Source of the DNA: Selaginella moellendorffii
Lineage: Eukaryota; Streptophyta; Lycopodiopsida; Selaginellales; Selaginellaceae
Direction of reading: 5' to 3'
Assembly: GCF_000143415.4 (NCBI RefSeq)
Contig: NW_003314314.1
Coordinates: forward strand, 555,443 to 619,442
Length of the DNA stretch: 64,000 nucleotides
Under the pieces are notes generated by a model, which did not search any database, was not told where the DNA came from, and was given only the letters and a program-made list of their open reading frames with translations. Position 1 is the stretch's first letter. Each line of letters starts with the position of its first letter. Below, piece after piece: positions 20,339-32,595 of the stretch. The translations under genes were made by a program, and so were the position numbers.

Positions 20339-23300
20339 CTAAAGACCTGGCATATACACTTATATAGCTGGAAAAGAAAGTGTAGTGCACTTTATCTCTC
20401 TCCCCTTAAGCCAATTGGAAAAGGGACAATTGCTTGATGTGAGAGCCTTTAGTGGCTATTTTATCCCCATTTATCCCCCAAGGTTCCAAGGATCCATCGT
20501 GACAGTATATTCAAATCTCATCCCATGATCAGCGCTACAGAGAGCCATCAGTGAAGGTGATGGAACTTGACGAGCTAGTAGTGGACCTCCTAGAGTGTCT
20601 TATATGGGGTGGTTTATACTCTAGTATTCCTTTCTAGCTCGACACAACCCAACATGCAATTCTACTATCATTCCAAACCTTAGGAATCCAACTTTCATCC
20701 ATAACCAACCTAGAAGCATTTGTCCAGCATGCAAAGCAGTCCAATGGTGGTGAGGCCCATGCTGAGTCTGCAAAATTTGGCCTCAGTTCTATCTAGCCTT
20801 GTTACTAGCCTCCTCAAACATTATGGGGAGCCATAGAAAACAAGGCCAATGGCAACTGAGCAATAGTAATCTACTTATACGATGTTATGGAGCATCTTAT
20901 TGACAAACATTGGCTAAGTTATTAAAATTAAGCCCAAGCACTCGAGGAGAAGGATATTTGTGAACGTAAGTCATTATCTTTTTTAAATTCTCTCCTCATA
21001 AATATATGTTGTGGTCCTTACAGTTGTAGCTACTACAAATGCCTTAACTATAGATAATGATCCCTTGGTGATAAAGCCATTTCTCCTAGGGCTAGCCACA
21101 CAAGAACCAAACCAAGATGAGAATAATGAAAAAGAAGACTTTGCGGATGAAGAGGACATTCTTCCATTGCTGGAAGAAACTTTTCCCACATAGGATAACA
21201 TGGATATCACTGAAGTTGAAGAACAAGGTGATGGTGGGGATGAACCACACCAAGGATCTCCGGAAACATTCTTGTCACTAGAGATAATGGCTCTAGGCCA
21301 TACGGTTGGTAAAAAGCATTAACACAAATGAATATTTCTTTTGTTTTCTGATTTTTGAGTGTAGATAAGCTAATGCTAATGTATAATAGTGACAGTAGAG
21401 GCTTTAAAGACCATGGTGTGCATCCACCCCCTTTTCTAGAGGGAAGTAGCTCCACTTCTTTTACTCTCATAGAGTTGTTTAACTACTTTTCTATAGTAGA
21501 GTAAGATAATTAAAAATTATGGCACTTTAAATTGAACTAACATTTGCAAGGACTTACGTAGGAATTAGGTGGTTGTTTAACAATTGAGTGAACCATTTCA
21601 TACTATTGAAATATTATATTGTAAGTTCTCTTGTTTCTACATCAAAAAGGCCATATTTCGGCCATACAAACTTGCTTGCACACGTTTGGGGCCATCTCAC
21701 ATTTTGGTAAGCAATGGATTGCCTATGAATTGGAGTTCCCTCATTTGTCCTTCCAAATTGCACTAAACAATGAATTCAATTGTTTCCAATTTGCCTTCAA
21801 TACTAATTTCTACACACTGAATTACAAAGTGGTCTATGCATCTAAGATTGGTGGAGCTTTGGTGTGGGAGGAAGTCACAATAGATGCAGGCAGGCTATAT
21901 GCAAAAGCCATTAGAGAGGCTATTCACTAGATTCTAGAATCAATAAGTCTAATTTTCATTTGGCTCACTAAAATAACTTTGTATTACAGATGCACAGACT
22001 GTTTGTGATTAGAGAAAGAGCCACGTATTAGCATCCTAGGATGCTAGTGCATTCTAGGATGTTGTGACAAGAAGAGCAAGACGTAGTAAGTTAAGTTTAA
22101 GGCACAAATTTTATATACTCCTTATTTCTATATCCACAAGTTGTCTTTGTGGGTTAGTTGTTATTCTAAGCATTTGAATGTAATGCATAGGTATTTCACA
22201 AGTGTACAATTGCAACATTAGCAATTGCAGCCGAAAAGGTTCTAGACGAGAATGACTAACGACTTACCCAAGGAGGATTATATGAGATAGACCTCAAGGC
22301 ATGCACGCCACATATCTAGAATGCACTTAACCAATTACAAAGTGTATCAAGCCTAAAGGAGAAGGGCAATCGGTGCAAGTTTGTGGATTCCATCATAGAA
22401 AATTGGCAATTACCGACTACAATATAGTGCTTGAGTCTAGACTCACCAAACTTGGTGAAGGTGATGAGTAGACTATGGAGGTATGTGTGGTTGTGGTGGT
22501 TTGGCGTTACTTATTTATTAAGCCAAACGTAGTGGGAGACTTACTCCGAGATGGCTTCCAACACTCAATGCGCATGGAAGCTTGTCAAAGGCCTTACAAG
22601 AGTTTAACATTGCTAGGTGGGCTTTCATTCATTGGGATAAATGCTTTATTACAGGTCTTTCAAGTAAAGATGATCATTCCTCCCACGGAGTTCATCAATT
22701 GCCTGGTCTTTGATTAGGACTTTAGAGAGAACTTCTACAGCTCGATTGTGGATTTCATTTGAGGTAACTATTTACTTTTACAAACAACTAAAACTCTTGT
22801 ATATTTGAGCATTTTATAGATATGAGCCCGAAAGAGTTATCCAAGTTCCATCACTTTGCAGTTGATTCTCCAGAGTTCTAACCGGGAAAGCCTATTTGGA
22901 TCCAAGTTGAGACACATAGTATATCATTTACTCCATTTTCCAAGTTCTCCACATGCATACGAGAAGTTTTCTTCCCTTTAATGTACCCATCAATGGAATG
23001 GACCAAACACAAGATCCACTAGGCACTTTAGAATCCAAAGAGCTTTGTATAGATTGGGCTGATGTTGTGGAAGTATTGTAATCTAAACACTTTCACAATT
23101 TAAATAGATAATTGTTTTAAAAATATGTAATTCCCTGACACTTTGAAAGAGACTCTTTCCAATTTAACTTAGTTCATTAGCAAAGATAAAAGTAAAAATA
23201 TTCAAAATATTCCACAAATGCCCATTATAGGCACTTGCAACCCTCCCAACTTATACTTGCCTCATCAAGGGTAATCACTATAACTTCCAAAGCAGCTTTC

Positions 23301-24720
23301 AATCTAGGATCTGGGTCAAAATTATTAAGCTTGGGTGCTACATGATGCCCATACTCGCTTGGGGAACTTTCAATTTGTTTCATGGTAGAACAAAAATCAC
23401 CCTCTAGATCTATGAACTTATCCTTGCTTACATCTTGAGCAGTAATATATCCCTCATTGTCGCTTTCTTCAACAAGACCTTCCCCTCAACAATTAATATA
23501 ACATTAGAAGTAGTCTTGGGCTACCTATTGCCAAGCCTTAAGATGAGGAGGCATAATAAAGAATCCTCAATTCTATACCTTGTTGGATCCATTGTTGTAC
23601 CTCAAAGAAATAAAATCCTCTCCAGTTTGCCATGCTAGGAGGAAACCTAGAAACCTCAAACATTACAACAAGGTTAGAGCAGATAGGAAACTATCACAAA
23701 TCTTCTCTTACCAAAGCATGAGCTTCCAATCCCCGAAAACTCTAGTTCTTTGGCCGCAGCACATAGCATATATTGGATAGTTTTGCCCCATGCTTGAAAA
23801 CCCTTTTTACAAATTTCAAAATTTGAAATGGTTATAATTGGAAAATGTTGAAAGTGTCCATTGTTATTGCTCTTCTCACTTAAATATTACTACATGCAAT
23901 TGCAATTTCCATATTCTCAAATCTCCTTCAACATGCTACTCTTGAGAGAACTCCACAAACATCAACACTATGCACCCTTGCGTAGTACACAATTAAAGTA
24001 TGAGCCCCACCAATTCATGGAATTAGTTAGACTTCAACCTACTTTTGAGTCATATGCAAATCTTCTAAGCATCATGATGCAAAACTAAAGCGTTGAGAGA
24101 GCTACATTGGAAATCAATGGCAATGAAGGATAAATTTAATGGGATGCATTAGAGACATGACCCTAGACAGTATATATTCACGGCTTTGCAATGGAGCTAA
24201 ATAAAGTTCACTTACGCTTGCTATGAACACCATGTTAAAAGAGGTGTGCCAAAAAATGATAATTTAGTTCTTTTGCCATGAGCAACAAGAGCAAAAAGTG
24301 AGAACATAGTGCTTTGGTATGCAATTTGGTCAATTCTTCATTTGGTTTGCAACATTAACAACTTGCTTGAATGCATGAGATGAATGGGTCTATGGGCCAT
24401 GACTGGCTCCATTCTGCACATAGCACAGGTCATTGCTATGGGCATGATGCCCCATCCAGGGCATAAGGATTGAATATTCATAAATTATTCTATGCTTGTG
24501 TTTTTTTCACACTCATAAATAATACACATAGCAGTTTTCAGAACATCATTTCAAGTAGTACGTTTAATAGGTCAGGCTTTATAGCACTAGAAACTTTCTT
24601 CATTAACTTTCATTCCAACATCGTACAGCAATTATATGGGAATAGGAAAGAAATTTAAAATCATATCAATGATGGGAAGATCGTCCAAGAACTTGGCATT
24701 GAGATCCTAGACCTTCTTCA
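20339..24720. other. Gene-poor AT-rich region
   Basis: About 4.4 kb without a gene I can support. Short open stretches (for example 21011-21193 with an acidic EEDILPLLEE segment, and 21631-21930 with 100 codons) match no family I recognise and have no clear splice context. The base composition and scattered stops suggest old transposon remains. Confidence 0.5.
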
Positions 24721-24727
24721 AGGCATG

Positions 24728-24923
24728 TTCATGGCTCATCTAATCCAGCAGCAATGTAGCAAAGCCCTTAAGGAATTTCCAGCCTTTATCTCTGTCCTCC
24801 AGAATTACCTGTGGCAATAAGTTTTTGAGCCTTTTGCTTGGCAAGTGCAACAAAACATTCTGGAAATCGAGCAAATTCCACAATGTGTGTGCCAAAGCTC
24901 TAGCCACAAGGAACCTTGAAAAG
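24728..24923 (-). repeat. Gene-fragment repeat, copy 2 (pairs with 16970-17156)
   Basis: The minus strand again reads ALAHTLWNLLDFQNV, RLKNLLPQVILED and GWKFLKGFATLLLD. Similarity to copy 1 stops abruptly at about 24923, close to the start of retrotransposon sequence. This suggests that the gypsy element inserted into, or next to, this fragment. Confidence 0.55.
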
Positions 24924-25186
24924 AAAACACACACATCCTCGTTGTTAGGAAGTGTTCTTATCGCTTCCTTGGACAGTTTTAGCCTGGACAATTTAAGCTT
25001 GGTGAGCACGGTACAGCAAGGATTCCTCATTAAAGGAGGGAGAATATGGTATGGAAGGTAGGTTATATTTTTGGGTTCTATTTTCTCCTCTCTCCTCTTC
25101 CAATTTCTCTCTTTTCCTCCTTTGTATTTCTCTTCCATGGAATATATTAGTGATTCCTGCCAGGAGATCTGGGCAGATCTAAACAG

Positions 25187-25198
25187 TGGTATCAAAGC
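25187..25198 (+). promoter_or_regulatory. Primer binding site of the truncated gypsy element
   Basis: TGGTATCAAAGC, one mismatch from the common tRNA-Met primer site, just after an LTR-like end in CA. Confidence 0.75.
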
Positions 25199-25937
25199 AA
25201 CACTACCAATCATATTGGGTGTACCAGGCAAGGGTTTGGCATCATGGCGAAGGATGGGGCTAATGCAGGCAATCCTAAAAAGGATTTTGGTTATGGGAGT
25301 CTTAGCAAATGTCATTTTCAACTAGTTAATCAGCATGACCAACTTAGAGTTAGTTATCCCTTTGTTATCTCTAGTATGGCAAAATAGGGTTTCTTTGTGA
25401 ATGGCTTCTCTAGCATCTTTGGCAAAATTTGTAAACATGAGGCCAAGAAAGAAGCAAATTGAGGCCACCACACTAATGGACAAGGAGCTAGAGTGAGTTT
25501 CCAAGCATGACCAAGAAGGGGAAAAGGAAGAGCAAGGATTGATAATCCAGTAATTGGAATCAACCATGCAAGCATTGATCAAGCAGAATCTTCTTCACCA
25601 GCAGCAAGTCACAGTTACAATCCGGGACATGCAAGTTTTGGTCCAGTTGTTAGCAGATCAATAGTATGAGAGCATAGCAGCGATGTGTCTTTTAGCAGAG
25701 AAGCAGTAGACCTTGGAATCTCAGCTCAAGGAGCTCCAGGTTACTTCTTCGCACAAGAAGCTAGTGGGGAACTGCCAGAGATACTGCCGTGATGGGGAGA
25801 GAGAACTCACCTCTTTCTAGAGTGTCATGTGAGGTAGACACGAAGGGTTGCTGGAGACGGTAGAGAGCTTTTTGGAAGGATTCCTTTCTTTTGTACCTTC
25901 AAGAAAAAAAGATAGCTGAGTTGCATCTTTTGGACCT

Positions 25938-26115
25938 GGGTGTGAAGAAAGCAGGACAACACTGCGAAGAAAGTAGTAGGGGTCCAGGTGGGCAGCTAGA
26001 GACGGGTGTGAAGAAAGTAGGACAACACTATGGAGAAAGTAGTGGGTTTCTTGCTCAAGCTTCAAGTCTAGGTGTGAAGAAAGTAGGACAACACTGTGAA
26101 GAAAGGAGCGGGGAC
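25938..26115 (+). repeat. Imperfect repeats of about 50-70 bp inside the gypsy gag region
   Basis: Three units share GGTGTGAAGAAAG(C/T)AGGACAACACT(G/A)...GAAGAAAG(T/G)AG, starting near 25938, 26004 and 26071. In translation each reads GVKK(A/V)GQH(C/Y)(E/G)E(S/R)S. The reading frame stays open through all three (25891-26313). Confidence 0.8.
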
Positions 26116-26460
26116 TTGAATAAGCTCAAGACTGCACTTGAAGAAAGCAGCAAAGAAAGTGGTAGTGCAATGAATTTGGTTGCTAGTGATAGGCAACTTG
26201 ATTCCAGTCTTTGTGGGAAGGGGGAAGAGTTCTCATCAGTCGAGGTGGAGGAGGCAGTGACAGACATAAAGTCTTCCTCCATGCATGCAGATATCAAGGC
26301 AGTGGCAATCTAGCATGCCCATGTTTTCACTTGGAAAATTAGTAATCATTTTAGTGAAGTCACTAGGATCACACATCGGATTGAGTTAGAACCGCACTCC
26401 ATCACAGTTAACTTTCTAATAATTCGTCTGGGTAAGGAGGGACGAGCCATCGTTGATACC

Positions 26461-27003
26461 ATGGTGGAGGAATTACAACAGGAAGGGTTGGTGGAGGAAA
26501 GGAATAGTTTGTTCACATCTTCTGTGCTTCTCGTTCTTAAGAAGGATGGTTCATGGAGATTGGTGGTGGATTACAGGGCCCTTAATAGGATAACCGTCAA
26601 GAATAGGTTCCCTATTCCCAGGGTAGATGAGCTTCTGGATGAGCTTGGCAGCACCAAGTTCTTTTCCAAGATTGACCTTCATTATGGTTACTATCATATT
26701 GCCATGCAGGATGAGGACAAGGCCAAGACAGCATTCAGGACTCACCAAGGATTGTTTCAATTCAGAGTAATGCCTTTTGGCCTTACTAATGCGCCTACTA
26801 CGTTTGACAGTCTCATGAACAAGCTCTTGGCTAAGTATTTCTTCCAATTCATTATAATTTTTTTTTATGACATACTAATCTATAGTCAGAACTGGATAGA
26901 ACACTTGCACCACTTGGAAGTGATTTTATCCATTGGAGAACAATGCTTTGGTTGCAAAGTTATCCAAGTGTTCTTTTGGACTGAAGACCATTTAGTACTT
27001 TAG
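26461..27003 (+). pseudogene. Gypsy reverse transcriptase (end disrupted)
   Basis: Reads MVEELQQEGLVEE, VLLVLKKDGSWRLVVDYRALN, FPIPRVDELLDELG, FSKIDLHYGYYHIAM, FRTHQGLFQFRVMPFGLTNAPTTF (blocks given in order). The catalytic site reads FYDILIYS, where gypsy enzymes have Y/F-V/L-D-D: one catalytic Asp is replaced by Tyr. The frame then drifts and stops at 27003. Inactive. Confidence 0.88.
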
Positions 27004-27901
27004 ATTTTGTGTAGGACATTGGCAAGGTATGGGTTGATCCATCACAATTATAAGTTGTTGCAAATTGGCCACTTCCCAAATCTTTGAAGCAACTACAAGC
27101 TTTTTATGGCTTTGCAAACTATTTACATTGCTTGCCTCTATTGCGGCTCCGCTCAGCAATATTTTGAGCTCTTCTACTTTTCAATGGTCAGATGTAGCCC
27201 AAGAATCATTTGAGTTGCTGAAGCAATGACTTCTGGGTGCATTGTTACTTTTTCTTCCAGATTTCTTGCAACTTTTCATTGTTGAGATTGATGCATCAGA
27301 TGCAGGAATTGGAGCAATTCTCTGCCAAGGAGAGGAATTGGTGGCCTTTGATAGTTGTCACTTCTCTGTTTAGAAGTCTAGGTTACTAGTGTATGAACAG
27401 GAAATGCTAGCAGTTATTCATGCAATTGGTCGCTACCACCACTATCTGTTGCCTCGACAGTTTATGCTCCAAACAAACCATCACAGCCTCAAATTTATTT
27501 TGGAGCAACAACATTTGTCCAAGAAACAGTAGTGCTAGGTGGAGCAACTGCAAGCATTGGATTTCACTATTGAGTTTCAGCCAGGGAAAAGCAACATCCT
27601 TCCTGATGTGTTAGGGTTTAGGTTCACGATGATTTGAACGTACTGAAGCATCAACATTGTTGAGTATTTCCAGACAAGAAGCAGTGTATGTTGATAAGAT
27701 TCACGAAGGCTACTTGCTGGATCCAATGCTTTCGGGTATTTGGCAACAGTTTCGTGATAATCCTGACTATACGCATGAGAAGTTGATGTATCATGAGAAC
27801 TTATTATGGCAAAAGGGTCTTATAGTTCTCAATTCAAGCCATAACTTATGCAAGGAGATCTTTCAGAAGTGTCATGCAAGCATTTTGGCAAGACATTGAT
27901 A

Positions 27902-28246
<345 letters not shown>

Positions 28247-28570
28247 AAATCATCGTTAATGTTAAAATAAAGACAAAGGGCTGGCTCTAGCAAACTCAAG
28301 TGCTTGATTTCGTGCTATCCTAGAGATTTTTGGTGCAACAAACGCAGACAAATTGCTCTGAAACCCTAGCAATCTAGAAACTAGAAACATTAAACCAGCC
28401 AATTGCAATATAGTAGAATTACTCTAAAGTATAGTTTTTGTCAGGGCTTCTCGTGGCTCAAATAGCACTTACAGCGTCCACTTAAGGCTCAACTAAAACA
28501 ATCTAACCTTGAGCTTTAAAGCAAAATTCATCAACACAATTCTTTGATGACTTCGCTCATTCTCTCTCTT
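28247..28570. other. Spacer 3' of SUFB
   Basis: No gene recognised. It should contain the SUFB 3' untranslated region and polyadenylation signals (minus strand). Confidence 0.4.
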
Positions 28571-30189
28571 CTAACCAACGCAGCCCTTGAGCTTCATCCT
28601 GAGAAGCTCGGGAAGCTCCCTCTCAAACTCTCCAACAAACTGGTCCACGACTTCACGACAGAACCCGCTCACAATCATTGCTGCTGCTACGTCCTCGCTG
28701 ATGCCTCGCTGCCTGAAGTAGAACAGCTGCTCGTCGCCCACCTTGGACGTGCTCGCCTCGTGCTCGATCCGGGAGCTCGGATTCCGTCCCTGATGATCCA
28801 AAAGTTCCATACAAACTCGTGAAACCTGTAAACGTGCAATGGAGCTCATATACCTGGATGACTGGAAAGGTGCTCGCAGTAGACTTGTTTCCAATGAGCA
28901 GCGAGTCGCACTGCGAGAAGTTCCTGGCTCCAGCTGCCGAGGGCTGGATCTGCACGAGCCCCCGGTAGCAATTCGTGGAGTTTCCAGCCGAGACTCCCTT
29001 GCTCACGATGAAGCTCTTGGTGTTCTTCCCAAGGTGGATCATCTTGCTGCCCGTGTCGGCCTGCTGCTGGTTTTGTGTCAATGCCACCGAGTGAAACTTC
29101 CCCACGGAGCCATCGCCTCGCAGCACAACGCTAGGATACTTCCAAGTGATCGCGGACCCAGTCTCAACTTGCGACCACGATATCTCCGACTTCTCTCCGT
29201 CACAAAGTCCCCTCTTGGTCACGAAGTTGTAAATCCCACCGCGTCCCTGGAGCAACACCTCACGATCAAACCAAGGAGGTAACGTCAAACCCGAAGGAGA
29301 GAACCTGCTGATCACCGGAGTACCAGTTTTGCACCGTGTAGTAGTCGATCTTTGCGTTCCTCGCGCAGTAGAGCTCCACGACCGCGGCATGGAGCTGGTT
29401 TGTGTCGTGAGCCGTGGCCGTGCAGCCCTCGAGGTACGTCAGGTGACCACCCTCCTCGACCACGATCAAAGTTCGCTCGAATTGCCCAGTCTCTGGCGCG
29501 TTGATCCGGAACTGCGTGGAGAGAGGGATGCTCACTCCTCCCCCGGCCTTCACGTAGCAAAACGATCCATCGCTAAACACCGCCGAGTTGAGAGCCGCGT
29601 AGAAGTTGTCCGAGGCCGGAACCACGCGGCCGAGGTTGTCCCGGACGACCTCCGGGAACTCGCGCACGGCCTGGGAGAGCGAGCGGAAGAAGACACCGCC
29701 GTCCTCGAGCTCCCGCTGGTGGGTCAACGCCACGGACGTGCTGTCAAAGACGGCGTCAACGGCCATTGACCGGGGCTTAGACCCGGGCTTTGACTCGGGT
29801 GGCGGCCCCAGGTCAACGCCCAGGCGCTGGTATGCGTCGACGATGGCGGCGTGCTCCGAGGGCTTGGGCTCCGAGTAGTAGCTCATGTCCTGGAAGTCAA
29901 CGGGCGGGTGGCGAAGCTCCGACCACGAGGGCGGTGCCATCTTTTGCCACTTGTGGAAGGCGTCCATCCGGAAGTCGAGCATCCATGGCGGCTCCTGGCG
30001 CTTGCTGGAGATGAGGCGGATCGTCTCCTCGGACAGCCCCTTGGGGATTGATACGGACTCCACCTTGGAAGAGAAGCCCCATTTCCTGCAAGCACCTTCC
30101 AACAGAGATTTGATTTGAGTGTGCTCTTACCCGTAGTCACAGTTTAGAAAGCGATCAATGGTGGTAGCGTCTGTTCCCACCGTCGCCAT
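28571..30189 (-). CDS. SUFB: SufB / ABCI8, Fe-S cluster scaffold subunit of the plastid SUF system
   Basis: SufB forms the SufBC2D scaffold that assembles Fe-S clusters in plastids. Four exons on the minus strand, 30189-30131, 30085-29305, 29246-28854 and 28789-28571, join in frame to 483 residues. Family blocks are [32 protein letters not shown], the core [96 protein letters not shown] and [16 protein letters not shown]. Against Arabidopsis SUFB the stretch after SFCYV is altered (KAGGGVSIP) and lacks the local cysteine. The model begins [15 protein letters not shown], which aligns with the mature protein; no transit peptide is encoded, and an in-frame TAG lies 7 codons upstream. Either an upstream exon is missed or the protein lacks targeting. 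Confidence 0.93.
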
Positions 30190-30540
30190 CGGGCTCGTCT
30201 CCACGCCCTAGACTTGAGTAGCCCTAAAAATGTATATTATTTTGCGAAAGTAATTATATAGATGTATGACATATTTACTTTGATTTTAAAAACGTTTATA
30301 ATAGCATATGCTAAAATATCGTAAAAATTAATGGAATATTCTGTTTACTGGAATCATAATTTGTAAAGATATCGGGAATATACGTAATATTTGGCATGAA
30401 GTTTCGATGGCGACGCAATAGTTACATGGAATTCTAACCATCTGGTAAGTGTCCACATGGCATTCCGAGTCTCCCAAAGTGAAATATTCAAGGGTGTTCA
30501 AACGCAAGTAAAAATGTACATATACCGTGTCGTATTACGC
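30190..30540. other. AT-rich intergenic region between SUFB and the PurF-like gene
   Basis: Divergent promoter region. If SUFB has an upstream exon coding for a transit peptide, it should lie here or slightly beyond. I see no convincing candidate; CAAGTCTAG at the 5' flank of the ATG could serve as a splice acceptor. Confidence 0.35.
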
Positions 30541-30670
30541 CCTGAATGATTGCAAGTCAGTGCAATGAAACTAAACCAGCTGGAAAACCTTTTACCTTGG
30601 AGGAAGATTTCTTTCGTGCCATCTCCTCTCTTCTTTTCTTGCGTCTTGATCCTTTCTCTAGCTCGTGAAA

Positions 30671-31965
30671 ATGCTCTCCCAGTCGGCATTGCTCTTGCCA
30701 GGCTCGAGATCGCAGCAGATAGCAAGGATTGCTTCTCGCCCACACCGCTTTCGCGCCCAGCAATCGTTCCCCGGCAATCCAAAAGTCTCAAATCCCATGG
30801 ATGGCTGGCTCAGGAGCAACGAAGCGCGATCCAAGAACGAAGGATGCGTCGCAGCGGTCACGGGCCACAAAGACGCTGGAGTGCTCGTGGCGGAGGCGTT
30901 GAAGCGAATGAGCGCAGCAAGAAGCTTGGAATCCGGGGCCGCTGTGGTGGAATTGGCGTCATCGGGCAAGCTGGAGCTTCTTCCCAATGCTTTCCACCTC
31001 GAGTTCCTGGACGACTGCTTCTTGCCCGGCAATTCTTCGATCGGCTTCGCCCAGCATCTCAAAGATCCAAGCTCTTTCAAGATCCTGGCGGCAGATTCTG
31101 GGCATGCATGCGCCTTCTGTGGATTCCTCGTCGGCATGGAGCTCGACGTCCTGATCAATGGCCTCGAGGGCGGCGACGGCGACGCTGCATCCGATCTTCT
31201 CAAGGTGGTGGAGATTTGCAGGCGGATGGTCGGGCCTTTCGCAGCTATCTGGATCGTTCGAGGAAAGATGTATGCTGCGCGAGATCCCCACGGCTTCCGG
31301 ATCAAGATTGTGGCTACTGGCTCTCTTCCGACGATCAGAGCATCAATACTGGTGCTTCCGGCCTCAATGCAGCAGTGGTGATTCGAGAGGTCATGCCTGG
31401 CGAGCTGGTTTGCATCGACGGCACCGGCACCACGTCCAGCGTCCAATTCAACGCCGGTGAACGATCACTGGAATGTGGCATCGAGGTCTTCATCCAATCG
31501 TCATGGAACTACCGGATCCATCGTCTCCGGCAAGCTCTCTGCAAGCGCCTGCCACAGCTTCCGTTACCAGAGGTTTGGATCAGGGCGGTGGTCATAGCCG
31601 ACGGACGCGAGAATGATCGCTTGGCCGAGGAATTCGCGAAGGCTAAAGGGTTCTCGTATTCCAGAATTGGCCACCATAGCTTTGGAGAGCTTGTGCGAGG
31701 CAACCGAGTACTCGTCGTCGGCTCGTCATACCAGAGGGCTCTTGAGAGTGTCACACGTCTCAAGGGAGGAGAGTATGGGCCGGGTGCCATCCATGTCCTA
31801 CTTTTCTCTCCAGTGGTGACCATGGATTGCTGCTACAGCAAGCTGGCGACCATGGTTTCGCAGCAGGAAGTGGACGTGAAATGGCTTCCGGTGGAGGATT
31901 TCTACGACGTCGTGGCCCAGGAAACTGGGAAAACTCCGTGCTGTGCTTGTTTGAGAAACGCCTGA
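30671..31965 (+). pseudogene. Amidophosphoribosyltransferase-like (PurF/ASE paralogue), frame-broken and degenerate
   Basis: PurF enzymes catalyse the first step of purine synthesis, in plastids. The N-terminus (LSQSALLLPGSRSQQIARIA) resembles a transit peptide. A glutaminase-like half follows with GCVAAVTGH (a cysteine at the position of the catalytic Cys), SIGFAQ, VGPFAAIWIVRGKMYAARDPHGFR. Near 31310-31330 the homologous frame shifts. The second frame continues with VIREVMPGELVCIDG and a phosphoribosyltransferase-like part ending in TPCCACLRNA. In that part the PRPP loop, VVLVDDS in active PurF, reads NRVLVVGSS, so both acidic residues are lost. The HNG glutamine-site motif is also not visible. 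It looks like an old paralogue that lost catalysis and then its frame. A sequencing error could explain the shift but not the missing motifs. Confidence 0.75.
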
Positions 31966-32206
31966 GAGTTTGTAACTTTGGACCATCTGAAATAAAATGT
32001 TCTTTTTCGTTTCCTCCCTGGTCAACGAGTCAACGACCATGCCGGGGCGCGGACCGAGGTCAACGGGTGACTCCTCGGACAGCCCTTGGGGCAACCTAAA
32101 CTTTGAGCGGCATCTCGAATATCCCATGATTATAACTCTTTGACTTTAAAAGAAACGAACGAAACCTTGGTTGATCTTTGTAAGAAACCAGAGTGAAAAA
32201 ACAAAG
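31966..32206. other. Spacer with a possible SUFB-derived fragment
   Basis: Bases 32035-32095 share short ordered matches with the plus-strand view of SUFB exon 2: TCAACG(G/A)CCAT, AGGTCAACG, then TCCTCGGACAGCCC(C)TTGGGG, found at 30025-30047 in SUFB. It may be a scrambled duplicate; chance is not excluded. Confidence 0.35.
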
Positions 32207-32238
32207 TTAGATTGGCGAGTCAGTAACTAACAAGATCA

Positions 32239-32595
32239 TCAATGAACAAACGCTAATCTTGCGAGGTGCTCCACGCACGAGTAGTACTCGAGCTTCCTGA
32301 TCTTCGACGCCCAAAACGATCCAGGCGTGGAAGAGAAAGGGCTGGATCGTTTCTTCTTGTTGGCTCGTCTGCTGCTGGATTCGTGCTGCTGCTGCTGCTG
32401 CCGCTGCTGGTCTCGATTCTCCTCCTGCTCTTCGCTCTCGATCCCTTCGGGGATCGTTTGCAAGGTGGGATTTAGCCTCTTCTGGCGGCGGCGGAGATAG
32501 GCGCGCTGCATTTGCTCCTCCTCGCTGATGAGCATCCCATTCCGGACGAGATCTCGCTGGAAGAGCCCGCCCCTTGGCCGGCACCAGCGACCCAT
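32239..32595 (-). CDS. Small basic hypothetical protein, Gln-rich
   Basis: 118 residues, no intron. The N-terminus reads MGRWCRPRGGLFQRDLVRNG, then a charged helix ISEEEQMQRAYLRRRQKR, a QQRQQQQQH tract coded by CTG/CAG-type repeats, a basic KKKRS patch and a C-terminal KIRKLEYYSCVEHLA. I do not recognise the family. The KKKR patch suggests a nuclear location (inference). It is head-to-head with the RAD54B-like gene, with 286 bp between start codons, so the two may share a promoter. Confidence 0.5.
   Translation of the reverse strand: MGRWCRPRGGLFQRDLVRNGMLISEEEQMQRAYLRRRQKRLNPTLQTIPEGIESEEQEENRDQQRQQQQQHESSSRRANKKKRSSPFSSTPGSFWASKIRKLEYYSCVEHLARLAFVH

Larger units (their letters stand above)
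24943..27900 (+). mobile_element. 3'-truncated Ty3/gypsy retrotransposon
   Basis: A primer site TGGTATCAAAGC at 25187-25198 follows a probable 5' LTR. Its start near 24943 (TGTTAGGAAG) is a guess; its end near 25185 (AAACA) is firmer. The interior has gag-like sequence with stops, a tandem-repeat-like region (25930-26110, see separate entry), reverse transcriptase (26461-27003), RNase H (about 27270-27450, EIDASDAGIGAILCQ) and the integrase N-terminal region (27657-27899). The element ends abruptly in the TA-rich microsatellite at 27905. The integrase core and 3' LTR are missing. Confidence 0.75.
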
